From positions 49,694,957 through 49,758,956 of the forward strand of contig OV884059.1 in NCBI GenBank assembly GCA_930367215.1: 64,000 bases of DNA, in the 5' to 3' direction. Every line of letters starts with the position of its first letter. Positions within the stretch are counted from its first letter, which is position 1. Source of the DNA: Pollenia angustigena. Taxonomy: Eukaryota > Arthropoda > Insecta > Diptera > Polleniidae. Of the stretch, positions 33,932 through 44,240 are shown piece after piece. A program made the position numbers and the translations under genes. A model generated the notes under the pieces. The model searched no databases. It was not told the origin of the DNA and was given only the letters and a program-made list of their open reading frames with translations.

Positions 33932-34223
33932 AGCGAGTGTCAGGTGTGAAGCTGTCAAGTTGGCATAATGTCAGTTGGTGTTAAGGATTGGGTATTTCTC
34001 GGTCAGCAATGAGAGGGCAGTAGTCAGTTGAACTTTAAGCTGATCAGTCGTTAAGTTGTCGCCCGTTTATGTTGATTGTCAGATTTGTGTTAATATCTAA
34101 TTTACCTTGAACTTTTACCTCACTTTCATACATCTAATTAAATCCTAATTGTATTTCGTGATAAATAAATTAAATAATCATAAAACTATTATTGATATTT
34201 GTGTTTGAATTCACAATATTACA
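33927..34223 (+). repeat. Gypsy 3' LTR
   Basis: 297 bp match to the 5' LTR, followed by TGTA. Private differences include GATTGGGT for GATTGAGT and AAGCTGATC for AAGTTGATC. The last pol codons run into its first bases (TAA at 33929-33931). Confidence 0.95.
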
Positions 34224-34922
34224 TGTATACAAAAAGAACGACAAAAAATTTTTTGTTACATTGAAAAAATTATTAACGTACAAAAATGAGAAAAAAATTA
34301 ATTTTTATAATGTTATGTCAACTTCGTCAAATTCTGAACTGAGCTTAAAATAAATAAATAAATAAATATTGCACTATGTTCGTTTGTTAACCAGATGTCT
34401 GTATACTCTCGCAGAGTTCTCATCAACATCGGCTTTAAAATTCATCCTTGTTGTTGTTGTTTTAATTATATGTAACATTTCCAATGTGAAACGTCTTTTG
34501 TAGTTATTTTCACTCTGTAATACTTGTACATTGTCAAAATCAGGAGAGTGCTTTGTTTGTGCACAGTGGGTTAACAGTGCGGTTTTTTGTGTTGGAATTT
34601 TATTTCTTATTTTTATATCTGATTTGTGTGCTGAAATTCTAGTTTTTAGTTTGTTTTTTGTGGTACCTATATAAACCTTGTCACATATTCCAAATTCGTT
34701 TCCATTGCATGGTATTTTATAAATTACGTTTGATTTATCTAATTTATGTATTTTATCTTTGGTTTTACTGTATAGTTTTGCCAGTATGTTACTCGATTTA
34801 TGGGCCATTGCGTACGTTTCATTATTAAATAATTTAGATTTTTCAAATCTCTCAGATAATATTGGAAATACAGGAAATTTGACAAATACTATAATAGATG
34901 AGCCATGTTGAGCAACCAGCAG
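34224..34922 (-). mobile_element. Penelope-like element remnant
   Basis: Minus-strand endonuclease gene with its 3' region (34224-34373), cut off at the gypsy target TGTA and continued on the other side at 29108-29298. The 5' part, including the reverse transcriptase core, is missing; the sequence ends at a 241 bp MITE. A TTTATTTATTTATTT tract lies just after the stop codon. Confidence 0.85.
34374..34901 (-). pseudogene. GIY-YIG endonuclease domain of a Penelope-like element
   Basis: The frame reads from about 34901 (SSIIVFVKFPVFPILSERF) through an internal Met at 34808 to a stop at 34374. After a linker with LYSKTKDKI it shows VIYKIPC and KVYIGTT, the GIY-YIG pair of Penelope endonucleases, then KLKTRISAHKSD with the catalytic Arg and His, a T.HCAQTKHSPDFD block with the expected Cys/His residues, and EMLHI with the acidic residue. 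GIY-YIG endonuclease fused to reverse transcriptase is diagnostic for Penelope-like elements. The domain itself is unbroken; only the upstream polymerase is lost. Confidence 0.9.
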
Positions 34923-35163
34923 CCGTATTCCGTAATTCGCTAAAGCTAAATCTCTATCGCTAAAAATCTATAAAGTTGATTTAGCAATTTTGGCTACAAA
35001 TGTAATTCAGTAACGTGCATTGCTAAATTTGGCAATGTAATACAAATTTAATTTGCCGCAATTTTAGCTTTTAATGCCATCGCTAAAATTTTTTAATTTT
35101 GTTTTCTCTAAGGAATTTTAAAGATCGAGATTTAGCTTTAGCTAAGCGAATTACAGAATACGG
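34923..35163. mobile_element. 241 bp MITE with 6 bp target duplication
   Basis: Ends CCGTATTCCGTAATTCGC and GCGAATTACAGAATACGG are inverted. The target CAGCAG is duplicated at 34917-34922 and 35164-35169. The interior repeats GCTAAA/TTTAGC motifs and is largely self-complementary. No coding. Superfamily not identified. Confidence 0.85.
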
Positions 35164-35169
35164 CAGCAG

Positions 35170-35510
35170 ATTGAACGTTTCAAAAAAATTTAGCCAAATT
35201 ATTGAATATAACCAAAATAAAGCTGGAGTTGATACAATGGATCAGATACTACAGCTCTAAACGTGAATCCAATCGCTGGTCATTAGCCAATGTTATATTT
35301 ATAATATATTTTCTTAGGGCCAAAGACAACTACCTTGTAATGAACCAACCATATCGCAGGTGGAAACAGTACATTTTCCAACATCTTCAAAAAATTACCG
35401 CCCTAAGTGCAATTTATTAACAAAAACAAAACCAAAAGCCCGTTTAAGGTGTGATAAATATGAAGAAGCCAACTACCTGCCACGACAATTGTGATGTATT
35501 ATAAAAAATT
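35170..35510 (+). pseudogene. piggyBac transposase C-terminal remnant
   Basis: First frame has EYNQNKAGVDTMDQ, the block holding the last catalytic Asp of piggyBac transposases. One base later the frame continues as YYSSKRESNRWSLANVIF and RAKDNYLVM, which fits the following conserved segment (R.sRW...F..L). It ends near 35490 after a short basic stretch; only one Cys of the usual Cys-rich tail is visible. Only about 110 residues of some 600 remain. TTAA ends were not found. Confidence 0.8.
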
Positions 35511-35720
35511 AGTTAAAAAAAAATTATAAAATAAATCAATATTTTTTTTTTTTCATTATTTATTTATTGAATCTTCATATAGCAAATATTAACTAACAAT
35601 AATAAATCAAATCTTATTCTTATACTTTACTTACGTCCTGACAGTGCCAGACAAAAATTTTCTTCAACGGGTTCCGTTCACATAAATAGATGATTATCGC
35701 TCATCTAAATGGATTAGGGC

Positions 35721-36855
35721 CAGGCCTGCCATTTTTGCCGATTTATCGGCATTTTGCCGATTTTTGCCCCTAAATTTTCAAAGTGCCGATTTGCCGATTT
35801 TTGCTCCAAAAATGCCGATTTTTTGACTAACACGTAAAAGGCGATTAATTTTTGTTTGTTTGATAATACTTCACTAACTTTAAGCGATACTGAAACAGTT
35901 GTTACATTGAAAAGAGACAACTGTTATTAAGTCAGCGCTTCTACTAAAGAAAAGGGGTAAGTTGTATTCAATATTATATGCAGTGTTTGTAAAGTGTGTT
36001 GGGTTAATACATTTTTATTTGAAAAATATTCCACTATGAAGAATTAAGGGCCAAAGTTAAAAAAGAAATAATTTTTAAACCTAAAATAATTCAGTTAAAA
36101 TTTCTTTTTCTATTAAGAAAATATAAAACACTTTATATTTGTGTTTGAAATGGATAGATAAATACTTACAAAAGAATAAAGGTAAGATAAATGTATATTC
36201 ACTATCAGTGAATGTTATTTAAATAATAATTACTTTGATAATTAAATAATTTTTTTTTTAAGATTATAACGCAATTGAGGACGATGTTAAATAGCCAATT
36301 ATTATGTAAGGAAAATTAAATAAATTTGCAAACTTTTTGGCAAAAAATTTCAGATTTATAACGTGAACATTTTATGGCAGCATTTGGTACAATTTTTGGT
36401 CCTTCCACATTCTTCCGCAAATGTGGAAAGAATTTTTTAATGTAACAGAGTTTTGTTCACTGGAAAATTTATCTTTGCAAGTTATTCGTTTTTTAAAGAC
36501 TATTTAAAAATTAATAATTTAAACTGTTTTGATATTAATGTTAAAACGGATTTAATAAAAATGTCAAACTCAAATATTTGTATATGGAATATACTTAATT
36601 ATAATAACGTTAAAAAAACTTTATATTTAACTACAATTTCTTTGTAAAACGTTTATTTTGATTGATTCTTTTGAAATTTCATAAGTTATAAATATTAGAT
36701 AATTCGGAATTGTTCTCATTTGTAAGTAAGAATAGGTTTTATTGTTTTTAAAATAGGTATTTTTAATTTGCCGATTTTTTTATATTAAAGTGCCGATAAT
36801 GCCGATTTTTTTTTAAAATATGGCGATTTTTTATCAAAATTATCTGGCACCCCTG
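35721..36855. mobile_element. 1135 bp hAT-type non-autonomous element inside LINE copy A
   Basis: Ends CAGGCCTGCCA and TGGCACCCCTG are imperfect inverted repeats. The target ATTAGGGC is duplicated exactly at 35713-35720 and 36856-36863; LINE copy B shows the empty site (ATTGGGTAAGTGC region, 39239-39252). Both ends hold clusters of TGCCGATTTTT subterminal motifs, usual for hAT. The interior is AT-rich and has no recognisable transposase. Confidence 0.93.
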
Positions 36856-36863
36856 ATTAGGGC

Positions 36864-38530
36864 TGCAGTGTCTCTTCTTCTTAAGCGAGTGTGGCCGCCA
36901 TGATTTAAAATAATTCGAGCTAGTGGATTTGGGTGCTGTTCAAGTCTCTTTAAATATTTTACTGCATATTTTCTAATCATAGTTCTTACTAATGGCACAT
37001 TGATATCCTTATGAATGTTTGAGTTTTTAATATACCAGGGAGCGGCTGTAATTATTCGAAGAAGTTTATTTTGGCGCCTTTGAATTTTGTCGATATTAGA
37101 GGTAGAGGCAGTGCCCCATAGTTGAAAACCGTAGCAAAAGATAGATTTTAAGATAGAGTTGTAAAGTGGAAGCTTGCAATCTAGACTAAGGATAGAATTT
37201 CTTCCAATAAGCCAATGAATTTTAATGGCTTTTAGTTTCATTTGAATTAATTTTGCCTCTATGTGGCATTTCCACGTTAATCGCCGATCCGGATATATAC
37301 CGAGATATTTCACATGCGAATGCTGAGAAATTATTTGATTATTGATTGTAATAAGGCGGCAAGATTCCCGGCGCAATGTGAATGTTATATGTACGCATTT
37401 TTGCTCATTGACCATTATCCTCCATTGTCTTAACCATATTGCTAGTTGAAATATATGATGCTGTAAGTAACGAGATGCTTCATAACGGTTTTCGTGTACA
37501 CTAAGAAAAGCTGTATCGTCTGCAAATGTTGAAGTTTGGGTGTAGTTGTTTGTTGGCATGTCCGAAGTATAAATTAAGTATAATAGAGGGCCCAGGATGC
37601 TACCCTGTGGGACTCCAGCACCAATTGGCTGAGGTGAACTTAAGAAATTTCCTTCCTTAATAATAAATTGACGACCGACTAAGTAGCTTTCTAACAGCTT
37701 GTATGTGTTTACTGGTAAGTTAAGCTTCAATTTATATAGGTATAATAAGCCTTCATGCCAGACTTTATCAAAAGCTTGAGAAGCATCAATGAAGAGAGCG
37801 GAACAATATTTTCATTCTTCAAAGGCTTTTCGTTTTGCGTTTACTTTTCGGTGGGTTTGCTCAATTGTGCTGTGTTCTCTTCTAAAGCCGAATTGGTGGT
37901 TAGGAATACATCTATTTTCATTTAAAATTGGGCTCAATTCTGATACTAACAGCTTATCAGACAGCTTTGATATATTAGAAAGTAAGCTTATAGGCCTATA
38001 TGACTCAACTTTTGGGTGATCCTTTCCTGGTTTAGGTATCATGGTGACTAAGGAAACCTTCCACTTTTGAGGAGAGTATTCCAGACGTAAAATAGCGTTA
38101 AAAATTAAAAGAATCATTTTCTTTGCTATGCTGGGTAGTTCCAAAAGCATTTTATTGCTGATCTTATCAAAACCAGGGGCTTTCTTGGGGCTTACATCGC
38201 AAATAGCCTTTTCGATCTCTCTTATCTCAAATCTTAGGGGAATAGCTGCTCCAGCAGCAACAGGTGGTAACTCGACCGCAATATCTTGAGATATATTTGG
38301 GGTAAATACGTTTTTTAGATGATTAACAAAAAGATTTCCTTTTTCAACATAATTTCTTGCCCAGTTTCCATTCAAGTGTCTTAATGGTGGTTTAGAGACA
38401 ACATGCCTTTTAAGATTTCTAGCCGCACGCCATAATGAGTAGTCTGATTGTAGAGTTGCATCAAGTTACTTAAGATACTTTTCCAAAGAAGTCGTTTTCT
38501 GAGTATGCAGTAACTTTCTTAGCCTTTTTG
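36864..38530 (-). pseudogene. ORF2 reverse transcriptase of LINE copy A
   Basis: Read right to left: linker (ARNLKRHVVSK), fingers (KKAPGFDKISNKML), SLVTMIPKPGKDHPKVESYRP and ISLLSN, FGFRREHST, then a TGA at about 37809-37811. The same frame resumes through [34 protein letters not shown] and the catalytic FADDT, to the C-terminal PWYIKNSNIHKD and HPNPLA blocks typical of Jockey. There is a further stop in the linker near 38465. Two codons are inserted after HEGLL relative to copy B. The native C-terminus is cut by the hAT insertion at 36855 and resumes at about 35713. Confidence 0.9.
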
Positions 38531-38546
38531 TACATTCTTATCAATA

Positions 38547-38903
38547 AAACCAGAGTACCGATACATTCACTCATTTTTCAGTCATGAGCGAGCGTGAAAA
38601 ATTAACAGTTAATGTTAAAGTCATGAGGGTGAGCAAAAAAAATATTTTGAATTTCCTCATTCATGAAAAATGAGCAAACAAAAAAATTCGTATGTGAATT
38701 TGTCACATATGAAAATTAAAGAGGCCTTAAAGAAACCCTTTTTGTCGATATAAAGTTTTCTAGTCGCATTCCAAATGTTTCTAATTTACACAGTGAGTCA
38801 TTAAATACCAAAACCTTGGCTTCTTGCATCTACTTTAAAGGCTTCCGAAAACGGCTTAGAAAAATAATTAAGAATAAAAATGTACCCCAGTGTAATTGTA
38901 ATA
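38547..38903. repeat. Composite dispersed repeat (copy 2)
   Basis: Matches 8177-8563 (see landmarks there) and, like it, runs into a TACAGTAGT...CGCTTAAGTGCG terminus. It lacks about 60 bp present in the first copy and has small private insertions. Confidence 0.65.
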
Positions 38904-39225
38904 CAGTAGTCCTCGCTTAAGTGCGTATCGAAAAATGTTCAGTTTTCTACGCATTTAAACGGGGAATCATTTAACCGATAATCCGGATAAATGCGCAATC
39001 ATCGCATTTAAAAAGACCTCGCGTAATAAACTCAATAATCATTTAAAAGTACTTTTTTTTAGTTAATTTTTTTTTTTCTTTTGTCATTATTTTTTATTGA
39101 ATCTATATATATTAAATATGAACTAACAATAATTAATCAAATCTTAACCTAATACGTTATTTTATGTCCTGCCAGTGCCAGACAAAATTTTCTTCATCAT
39201 GGGTTCTGTTCACTTATATAGGTGT

Positions 39226-40928
39226 TTATCGCTCATCTAATTGGGTAAGTGCTGCAGTGTCTCTTCTTCTTAAGCGAGTGTGGCCGCCATGATTTATAAT
39301 ATTTCGAGCTAGTGGATTTGGGTGTTGTTCAAGCCTTTTTAAATATTTAACTGCATATTTTCTAATCATAGTTCTTACTAATGGCACCTTGAGATTCTTA
39401 TGAATGTTTGAGTTTTTAACATACCAGGGAGCTGCTGTGATTACTCGAAGAAGTTTATTTTGACGCTTTTGAATTTTGTCGATATAAGAGGCCGAGGCAG
39501 TGCCCCATAGTTGAATACCGTAGCACCAGATAGGCTTTAAGATAGAGTTGTAAAGTAGAAGCTTGCAGTCGAGACTAAGTACAGAATTTCTTCCAATAAG
39601 CCAATGAATTGAATGGCTTTTAGTTTCATTTGAGTTAATTTTGCCTCTATATGACAGTTCCACGTTAATCGCCGATCCAGATGTATACCGAGATATTTTA
39701 CATGCGAATGTTGAGGAATTATTTGATTATTGATTGTAATTGAGGGGCAAGATTCCCGGCGCAAAGTGAATGTTATATGTACGCATTTTTGCTCATTGAC
39801 CATTATCCTTCATTGTCGTAACCATATTTCTAGTTGAAATATATGATGCTGTAAGTAACGCGATGCTCCATAACGATTTTCGTGGACGCTTAGAAAAGCT
39901 GTATCGTCCGCAAATGTTGAAGTTTGTGTATAGTTGCTTGTTGGCATGTCCGAAGTATAAATTAAGTATAATAGGGGGCCCAGGATGCTGCCTTGTGGGA
40001 CTCCAGCGGCAATGGGCTGAGGTGAACTTAAGAAATTTCCTTATTTAATAATAAATTGACGACCGACTAAGTAGCTTTCTAGCAGCTTGTGTGTGTTTGC
40101 TGGTAAATTTTGCTTCAATTTATGTAATAAGCCTTCATGCCAGACTTTATCAAAAGCTTGCGAAACATCAATGAAGAGTGCTGAGCAATATTTCTTTTCT
40201 TCAAATGCTTTTCTTATAACATTTACTATTCGATGAGTCTGTTCGATTGTGCTGTGTTTTCTTCTAAATCCGAACTGATGGTTTGGAATACATCTATTTA
40301 CACTTAAAATCGGTGTTAATTTTGAAACTAATAATTTCTCAAACAGCTTTGACATATTTGATAATAAGCTAATAGGCCTATAAGACTCAACTTTTGTATG
40401 ATCTTTACTTGGCTTTGGTATCATGGTAACTAAGGAAACCTTCCACTTTTGGGGTAGCTTCAAAAGCATTTTATTACTGATTTTATCAATACCAGGTGCC
40501 TTCTTAGTGTTTAAGTCACAAATAGCCTTTTCGATTTCTCTTAACTCAAATCTGAGGAGAATAGCTGCTCTAGCAGCAACAGGTGGTAACTCGATCGCAA
40601 TATTGTGAAATATATTTGGTGTAAATACGTTTTTCAAGTGACTAACAAACAGATTTCCTTTTTCAATATCGGGTCTTGCCCAATTACCATTCAAGTTTCT
40701 TAATGGTGGCTTAGATATAACTGGCCTTTTTAGATTTCTAGCTGCACGCCATAATGAGTAGTCAGATTGTGGAGTTGCATCAAGTTCCTTAAGATATTTT
40801 TCTAGAGAAGCCGTTTTCTGATTCTGCAGTAACTTTCTTAGCTTTTTTGTGCACTCTTTTAATAAAATCTTATGTTGCGGGGATCTGTAAAGTTGCCACT
40901 CTCTTCGAACTCTCCTTTTTTCAGTCAA
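39226..40928 (-). pseudogene. ORF2 reverse transcriptase of LINE copy B
   Basis: Continuous from the endonuclease end (the 40925-40928 overlap shows a small frame shift) to a TAA at 40041-40043, then the same frame resumes ([23 protein letters not shown], cited as landmark 39985-40025), FADDT near 39895, and the thumb. Another stop lies at about 39804, and a frame shift near 39640 moves the C-terminal part (HWLIGRNS to TAALTQLDER) to the next frame. Compared with copy A, 22 codons are missing between KMLL and PQKWKVS, in the polymerase fingers. That deletion alone should abolish activity. Confidence 0.92.
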
Positions 40929-41836
40929 GAGCCGCTCGACATCTGAAGAATATATTTTTGAGTATTTTTAATTTTTTTGGGGGTATCGCTGGAATGTTGA
41001 ACAGCTAGCTTCAGAAAACTGTCAAAATTGTCAATAGAGCGATCTACATAATGCGGTGTACTGAGCGGAATATTTTCTGTGCAATGGGTACTGAGATATT
41101 TTTTATATTTTAACCAATTAATTTGCGTAGCTGTCGTCGCTATGTAACCAGTCGGAGGTACAATTCTATTGGGGTTCATTATAGTAACACTTGAAGGTGT
41201 GTGGTAGGAAGATAATTCTAGGGAGGCTTCAACATGAATCGTTTCTATGGGAATGTTTTTAACCACGCCGAAATCGATGACATCTGGTATTTTTTGATGA
41301 TCAGTGGGCCAATATGTTGGTTGTCCGCTCGCTACCACATTTAAATCCATTTTAGACATTGTGTTAAATAAAACACGACCCTTTGGTGTTATAAGTCGCG
41401 ACCCCCAGAAGGTATGTTTAGCGTTATAATCGCCAGCGGCTAGGAAACACGGTCCTAATGATTTAAAACATTCATAACATTGGTCCTCCGATATTGAAAA
41501 TCTAGGCGGGGAGTATAACGATGAAATTACTAGGTTTCTATTTAATTCCTCAACGCAAATGTTCGTTGCTTGGAGATAATCTTCACGATGATCACACATT
41601 AGGTAGTGTTTGACTCGCGTTTTTATTGAAATGGCAGAACCTCCACAAGCTCTATCTCGTGGGTCCTTGGTATCATAAAGTATATAACCATTTATTTTAA
41701 ACGTATTTCTTGAGGTCAAATGAGTTTCAGAAATCATCATGACATCAATTTGTTTATTTTTAAGAAAGAATTCTAATTCATTTTTATGTTGGCAGATGCC
41801 GTTTGCGTTCCAAAAACAAATTTTTAAACAGTTCAT
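40925..41836 (-). CDS. APE-type endonuclease domain of LINE copy B ORF2
   Basis: 304 codons open from ATG. Motifs in order: WNANG with the catalytic Asn, SETHLT with Glu, SLYSPP, AAGDYNAKHTFWGS with Asp and Asn, PDVIDF, and SSYHTP. The last is normally S-D-H; here Asp is replaced by Tyr, which should inactivate cleavage. The ATG overlaps the ORF1 stop as ATGA (41833-41836), an arrangement suggesting coupled translation. The frame ends at 40925 just where the polymerase frame begins, so ORF2 is broken here by a small indel. Confidence 0.9.
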   Translation of the reverse strand: MNCLKICFWNANGICQHKNELEFFLKNKQIDVMMISETHLTSRNTFKINGYILYDTKDPRDRACGGSAISIKTRVKHYLMCDHREDYLQATNICVEELNRNLVISSLYSPPRFSISEDQCYECFKSLGPCFLAAGDYNAKHTFWGSRLITPKGRVLFNTMSKMDLNVVASGQPTYWPTDHQKIPDVIDFGVVKNIPIETIHVEASLELSSYHTPSSVTIMNPNRIVPPTGYIATTATQINWLKYKKYLSTHCTENIPLSTPHYVDRSIDNFDSFLKLAVQHSSDTPKKIKNTQKYILQMSSGS

Positions 41837-43230
41837 GGTTTGTTAAGTACAGATTGCAATAACATCGATTGCATTCTAAGCATTTCCTGCATCATATAAC
41901 CCATTGTGTTCGTAAAATTATTTACTGTTTGCACTAATGTTTCCATGGTTTTTTCTAAACGACTTAAATTAGAAACCGGAGTATCATCATTACTTGGCGG
42001 GGCACCTTGCATTGGCTGATGGTTTGATTTTAGGACGTTAGCGTAAGAGGTTCTGTTATTACTAGGCTGGGGGCTTGTATTGCATTTGTGTTTACATGAT
42101 TTGCAACCTGCATTTGAGGGGCATTTGTTTTCGGTCCAACCGTCTGCTTGACGATATTATATACAGGGCATCCTCTATAATTGGCAGTGTGATTACCGCC
42201 ACAGTTGCAAAATTTTTTTACGTTGGGGTCGGTTTTAGACTTATCGCAAGAAACTGTACCGTGTAGTTCACCACATACTACGCAGACAGGGGGTAAGTAG
42301 TAGTATGCCTTGGTATATCCAAATTCTTGGCAGTTTAAGCACTGAACAGGTCCATTTTTTTTGTGCGGCTCTTCTATAGTTATTCTTCTGTAGAGAATAT
42401 ATTTTAAATTGTAAATAGGATGTGTTTCGTTTTTTTTTTTAAGTTCAAACTCAAACTCCACTCGAAAAAGTGGTTGGGGAATTTTTTCTATATTTTTAAT
42501 ATTTACTACATGTTTTACCTTGAAGCCTTTTTCTTCTAGGAATGTTTTAACCTCTTCTGGGTCCACACATGAGTCAATACCCTTAATCACTACCTGTAGA
42601 CATTTACTGCTTTTCAGTTGGTAGGCATAAAAGTTTTTTTTAAGTGTTTCAAAGTTGTTTACTATTTTACGAAAATCATTCTCATGATTGACTTGTATTT
42701 TTGTCTCGTTTATACTTCCACGCTTGATAGCCGCTACGTAAAACGAATTTATACCTATCACCGATATCAAACTCTTTATGAGCTCATTTTAAATTTTCTC
42801 CCTAAGATATATCGGGGGAGGCTTGGTGGTTTAATGACGTTTGGTGCTTCAGAGGATTCATCCTCCAGAATTGCAAAACTATTTTGAGTATTTATTTTAT
42901 CAAAAGATGGTACTTTTGAGGCCGAAGCAACTGCTGCAGAGGTAGGGCTGCGTCCCCGTTTAAGCACTGTTATGTACCTGTCCATACCAACTTGTACTGT
43001 AGGCTTTTGACAACTTTTTACAGGGGGTTTTCCATTGCATTTGTGTTTGAGTTCATGGTATCATTTCCCACTAAATTTGTTTTTGACGTCACCGCAATAC
43101 TTGGTGGGCTGGCAACACTTGTCACCAAATCTAGTTGTAGTTTTTTTAATGAGTCACTATCCACTGTTTTTGTAAACACCGAGGGTGATAGGGAACGTGT
43201 TCGAGTAATTGGCTTAGCCGTTAAATAGTT
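41833..43230 (-). pseudogene. ORF1 (Gag-like, three zinc knuckles) of LINE copy B
   Basis: Segments in order: a Ser/Thr-rich N-terminus (about 43230-43024, ends TAA), MDRYITVLKRGRSP (42985-42776), then the RNA-binding region (42770-42030) with CLNCQEFGYTKAYY, CVVCGELHGTVSC and CNCGGNHTANYRGC. The first knuckle has lost its His (GYTK for GHTK) and last Cys. After 42070 another frame carries SYANVLKSN and a Met/Leu-rich tail to the TGA at 41833-41835. The order and spacing are typical for Jockey-clade ORF1. At least three frame breaks or stops. Confidence 0.85.
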
Positions 43231-43235
43231 TACAT

Positions 43236-43690
43236 ATATTGTTTTGTTTTGTTTTATTTTATTTATTTCTGCATTATTTTCATTTGCAATTCATACGTAT
43301 GTATATATTTTTACTTTTTTATTTTATTTAATTTTATCGTTTTAATTGTTCACTATTATGTTAAATAATTTAAATAACAAAATATATTATTTATTTTAAG
43401 CGTCCATTCGCTGCTGATAAATGTCAAAATCAGATATGATTAATTAATAGTTCAAATCGTATGCGGGGTTAAAAATACACGTCTGTATCACAACAAAGCA
43501 CAAACTAATCTCGTAGTTATAAGTAAAAATAAAATTTATTATACCTTGTTCTCATACGAAATTAATATAATATTAAAACTAAAACTAATTCAATAAACAT
43601 TCTTTCATAAATACAAATGCACATACATTTGCATTAAAAATATTAATATGTTTTGTATATAATATGTATTTTATTCGACCTTTATTATTT
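43236..43690. other. Non-coding, possible LINE 5' region
   Basis: AT-rich and without open frames. It may contain the 5' untranslated region of LINE copy B and the flank of the host element, but the boundary cannot be placed. Confidence 0.4.
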
Positions 43691-43699
43691 TCAAGTATT

Positions 43700-43866
43700 A
43701 ATAAATTGACCCGCTTTAGGTATTTTTTTAAAAAACTTTAAATGTTTATTCGAACCAATATTTTGGCACTTCTTACAATTTGTAAATTTATAAAAGGAAA
43801 AGAAAAAAGATACCCTGAAGAAGGCACACAAAGAAGTGCCAAAACATTGGTTAGAATAAACATTTA
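43700..43866. repeat. Head-to-head Penelope tail fragments
   Basis: Bases 43737-43775 (AAATGTTTATTCGAACC, TTTTGGCACTTCTT) are the inverted partner of 43832-43866 (AAGAAGTGCCAAAACATTGG, AATAAACATTT). The right arm is preceded by CCTGAAGAAGG and continues after the MITE at 44207 with TTAAAGTTTTAAAAAAAGACC. The same order is found at 61551-61614 and, more diverged, in the U1-U3 tails, which lie next to a GIY-YIG gene. Hence the Penelope assignment. Confidence 0.55.
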
Positions 43867-44206
43867 TGGCCATTTTCTCAATGTATCGACAAACTGTCTG
43901 TTACTTAATGTCAACATAAATTTATTGGACCGATAAACTGTCCGTTAACGATTTTGGGTTTCTCAATATACCGACAAAAAACAAAGTTTTCAGCTGGCAA
44001 CGCCACTCAAAATACATGTAAAAGTTGGGAGTCAGCTGATTGAATTTATCTGAACGGCAAATAAAAGGAAAATAAATAATTGGCAGATGAGTGCCGGTTA
44101 GCTTTGCGATAAAATCGAAGCAAATGAGACATTGAGAAAACCAAATTTCTTTAATGTGCAGTTTTTCGTTGGGAAAAAAGATAATCGCCTAATGAGAAAA
44201 TGGCCA
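43867..44206. mobile_element. 340 bp MITE with TTA target (Harbinger-like)
   Basis: Ends TGGCCATTTTCTCA and TGAGAAAATGGCCA are inverted repeats. TTA is duplicated at 43864-43866 and 44207-44209. Three-base TWA targets are typical of PIF/Harbinger. It contains further TCTCAATAT.CCGACAAA copies internally. Non-coding. Confidence 0.82.
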
Positions 44207-44240
44207 TTAAAGTTTTAAAAAAAGACCTCAAGCTCGATAA
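44207..44240 (+). repeat. Penelope tail end
   Basis: Continues the tail broken by the MITE: TTAAAGTTTTAAAAAAAG and ACCTCAAGCTCGATAA. Matches 61574-61614. Confidence 0.5.

Larger units (their letters stand above)
29299..34223 (+). mobile_element. Complete Ty3/gypsy retrotransposon (coding decayed)
   Basis: 4925 bp with 297 bp LTRs, flanked by the duplicated target TGTA at 29295-29298 and 34224-34227. Order LTR, gag, protease, reverse transcriptase, RNase H, integrase, LTR defines the Ty3/gypsy group. No env-like frame follows integrase. The LTRs differ at about four sites by eye. The coding region has two in-frame stops in gag, frame breaks in nucleocapsid and near the polymerase site, an inverted-repeat insert in integrase and further breaks after it, so it cannot be active alone. 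Confidence 0.95.
35542..38539 (-). mobile_element. Jockey-clade LINE copy A, 5' truncated, split by a hAT MITE
   Basis: Minus-strand 3' part of a Jockey-type element, with an A-tail (T-run at 35542-35553) and AATAAA-like signals. It is flanked by the target ATCAATA at 35535-35541 and 38540-38546. It is missing ORF1, the endonuclease and the start of the polymerase. A 1135 bp hAT MITE sits a few codons before the end of ORF2. The target lies in the dispersed repeat that resumes at 38547. Confidence 0.88.
39055..43235 (-). mobile_element. Jockey-clade LINE copy B, near full length
   Basis: Minus strand: ORF1 (about 43230-41833), ORF2 (41836-39226) and a 3' region with an A-tail (T-rich at 39055-39080). 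The 3' region aligns with copy A (TCCTGCCAGTGCCAGACAAAA). The 5' limit is not defined, since no target duplication was found; 43235 is where the ORF1 frame starts. Stops and frame breaks in both ORFs make it inactive. Confidence 0.9.

Noticed and set aside
40423..40608. Plus-strand open frames across the LINE copies (also 37789, 39863, 42075, 42618, 42992)
   Set aside because: Antisense shadows of LINE ORF1 and ORF2 on the minus strand.
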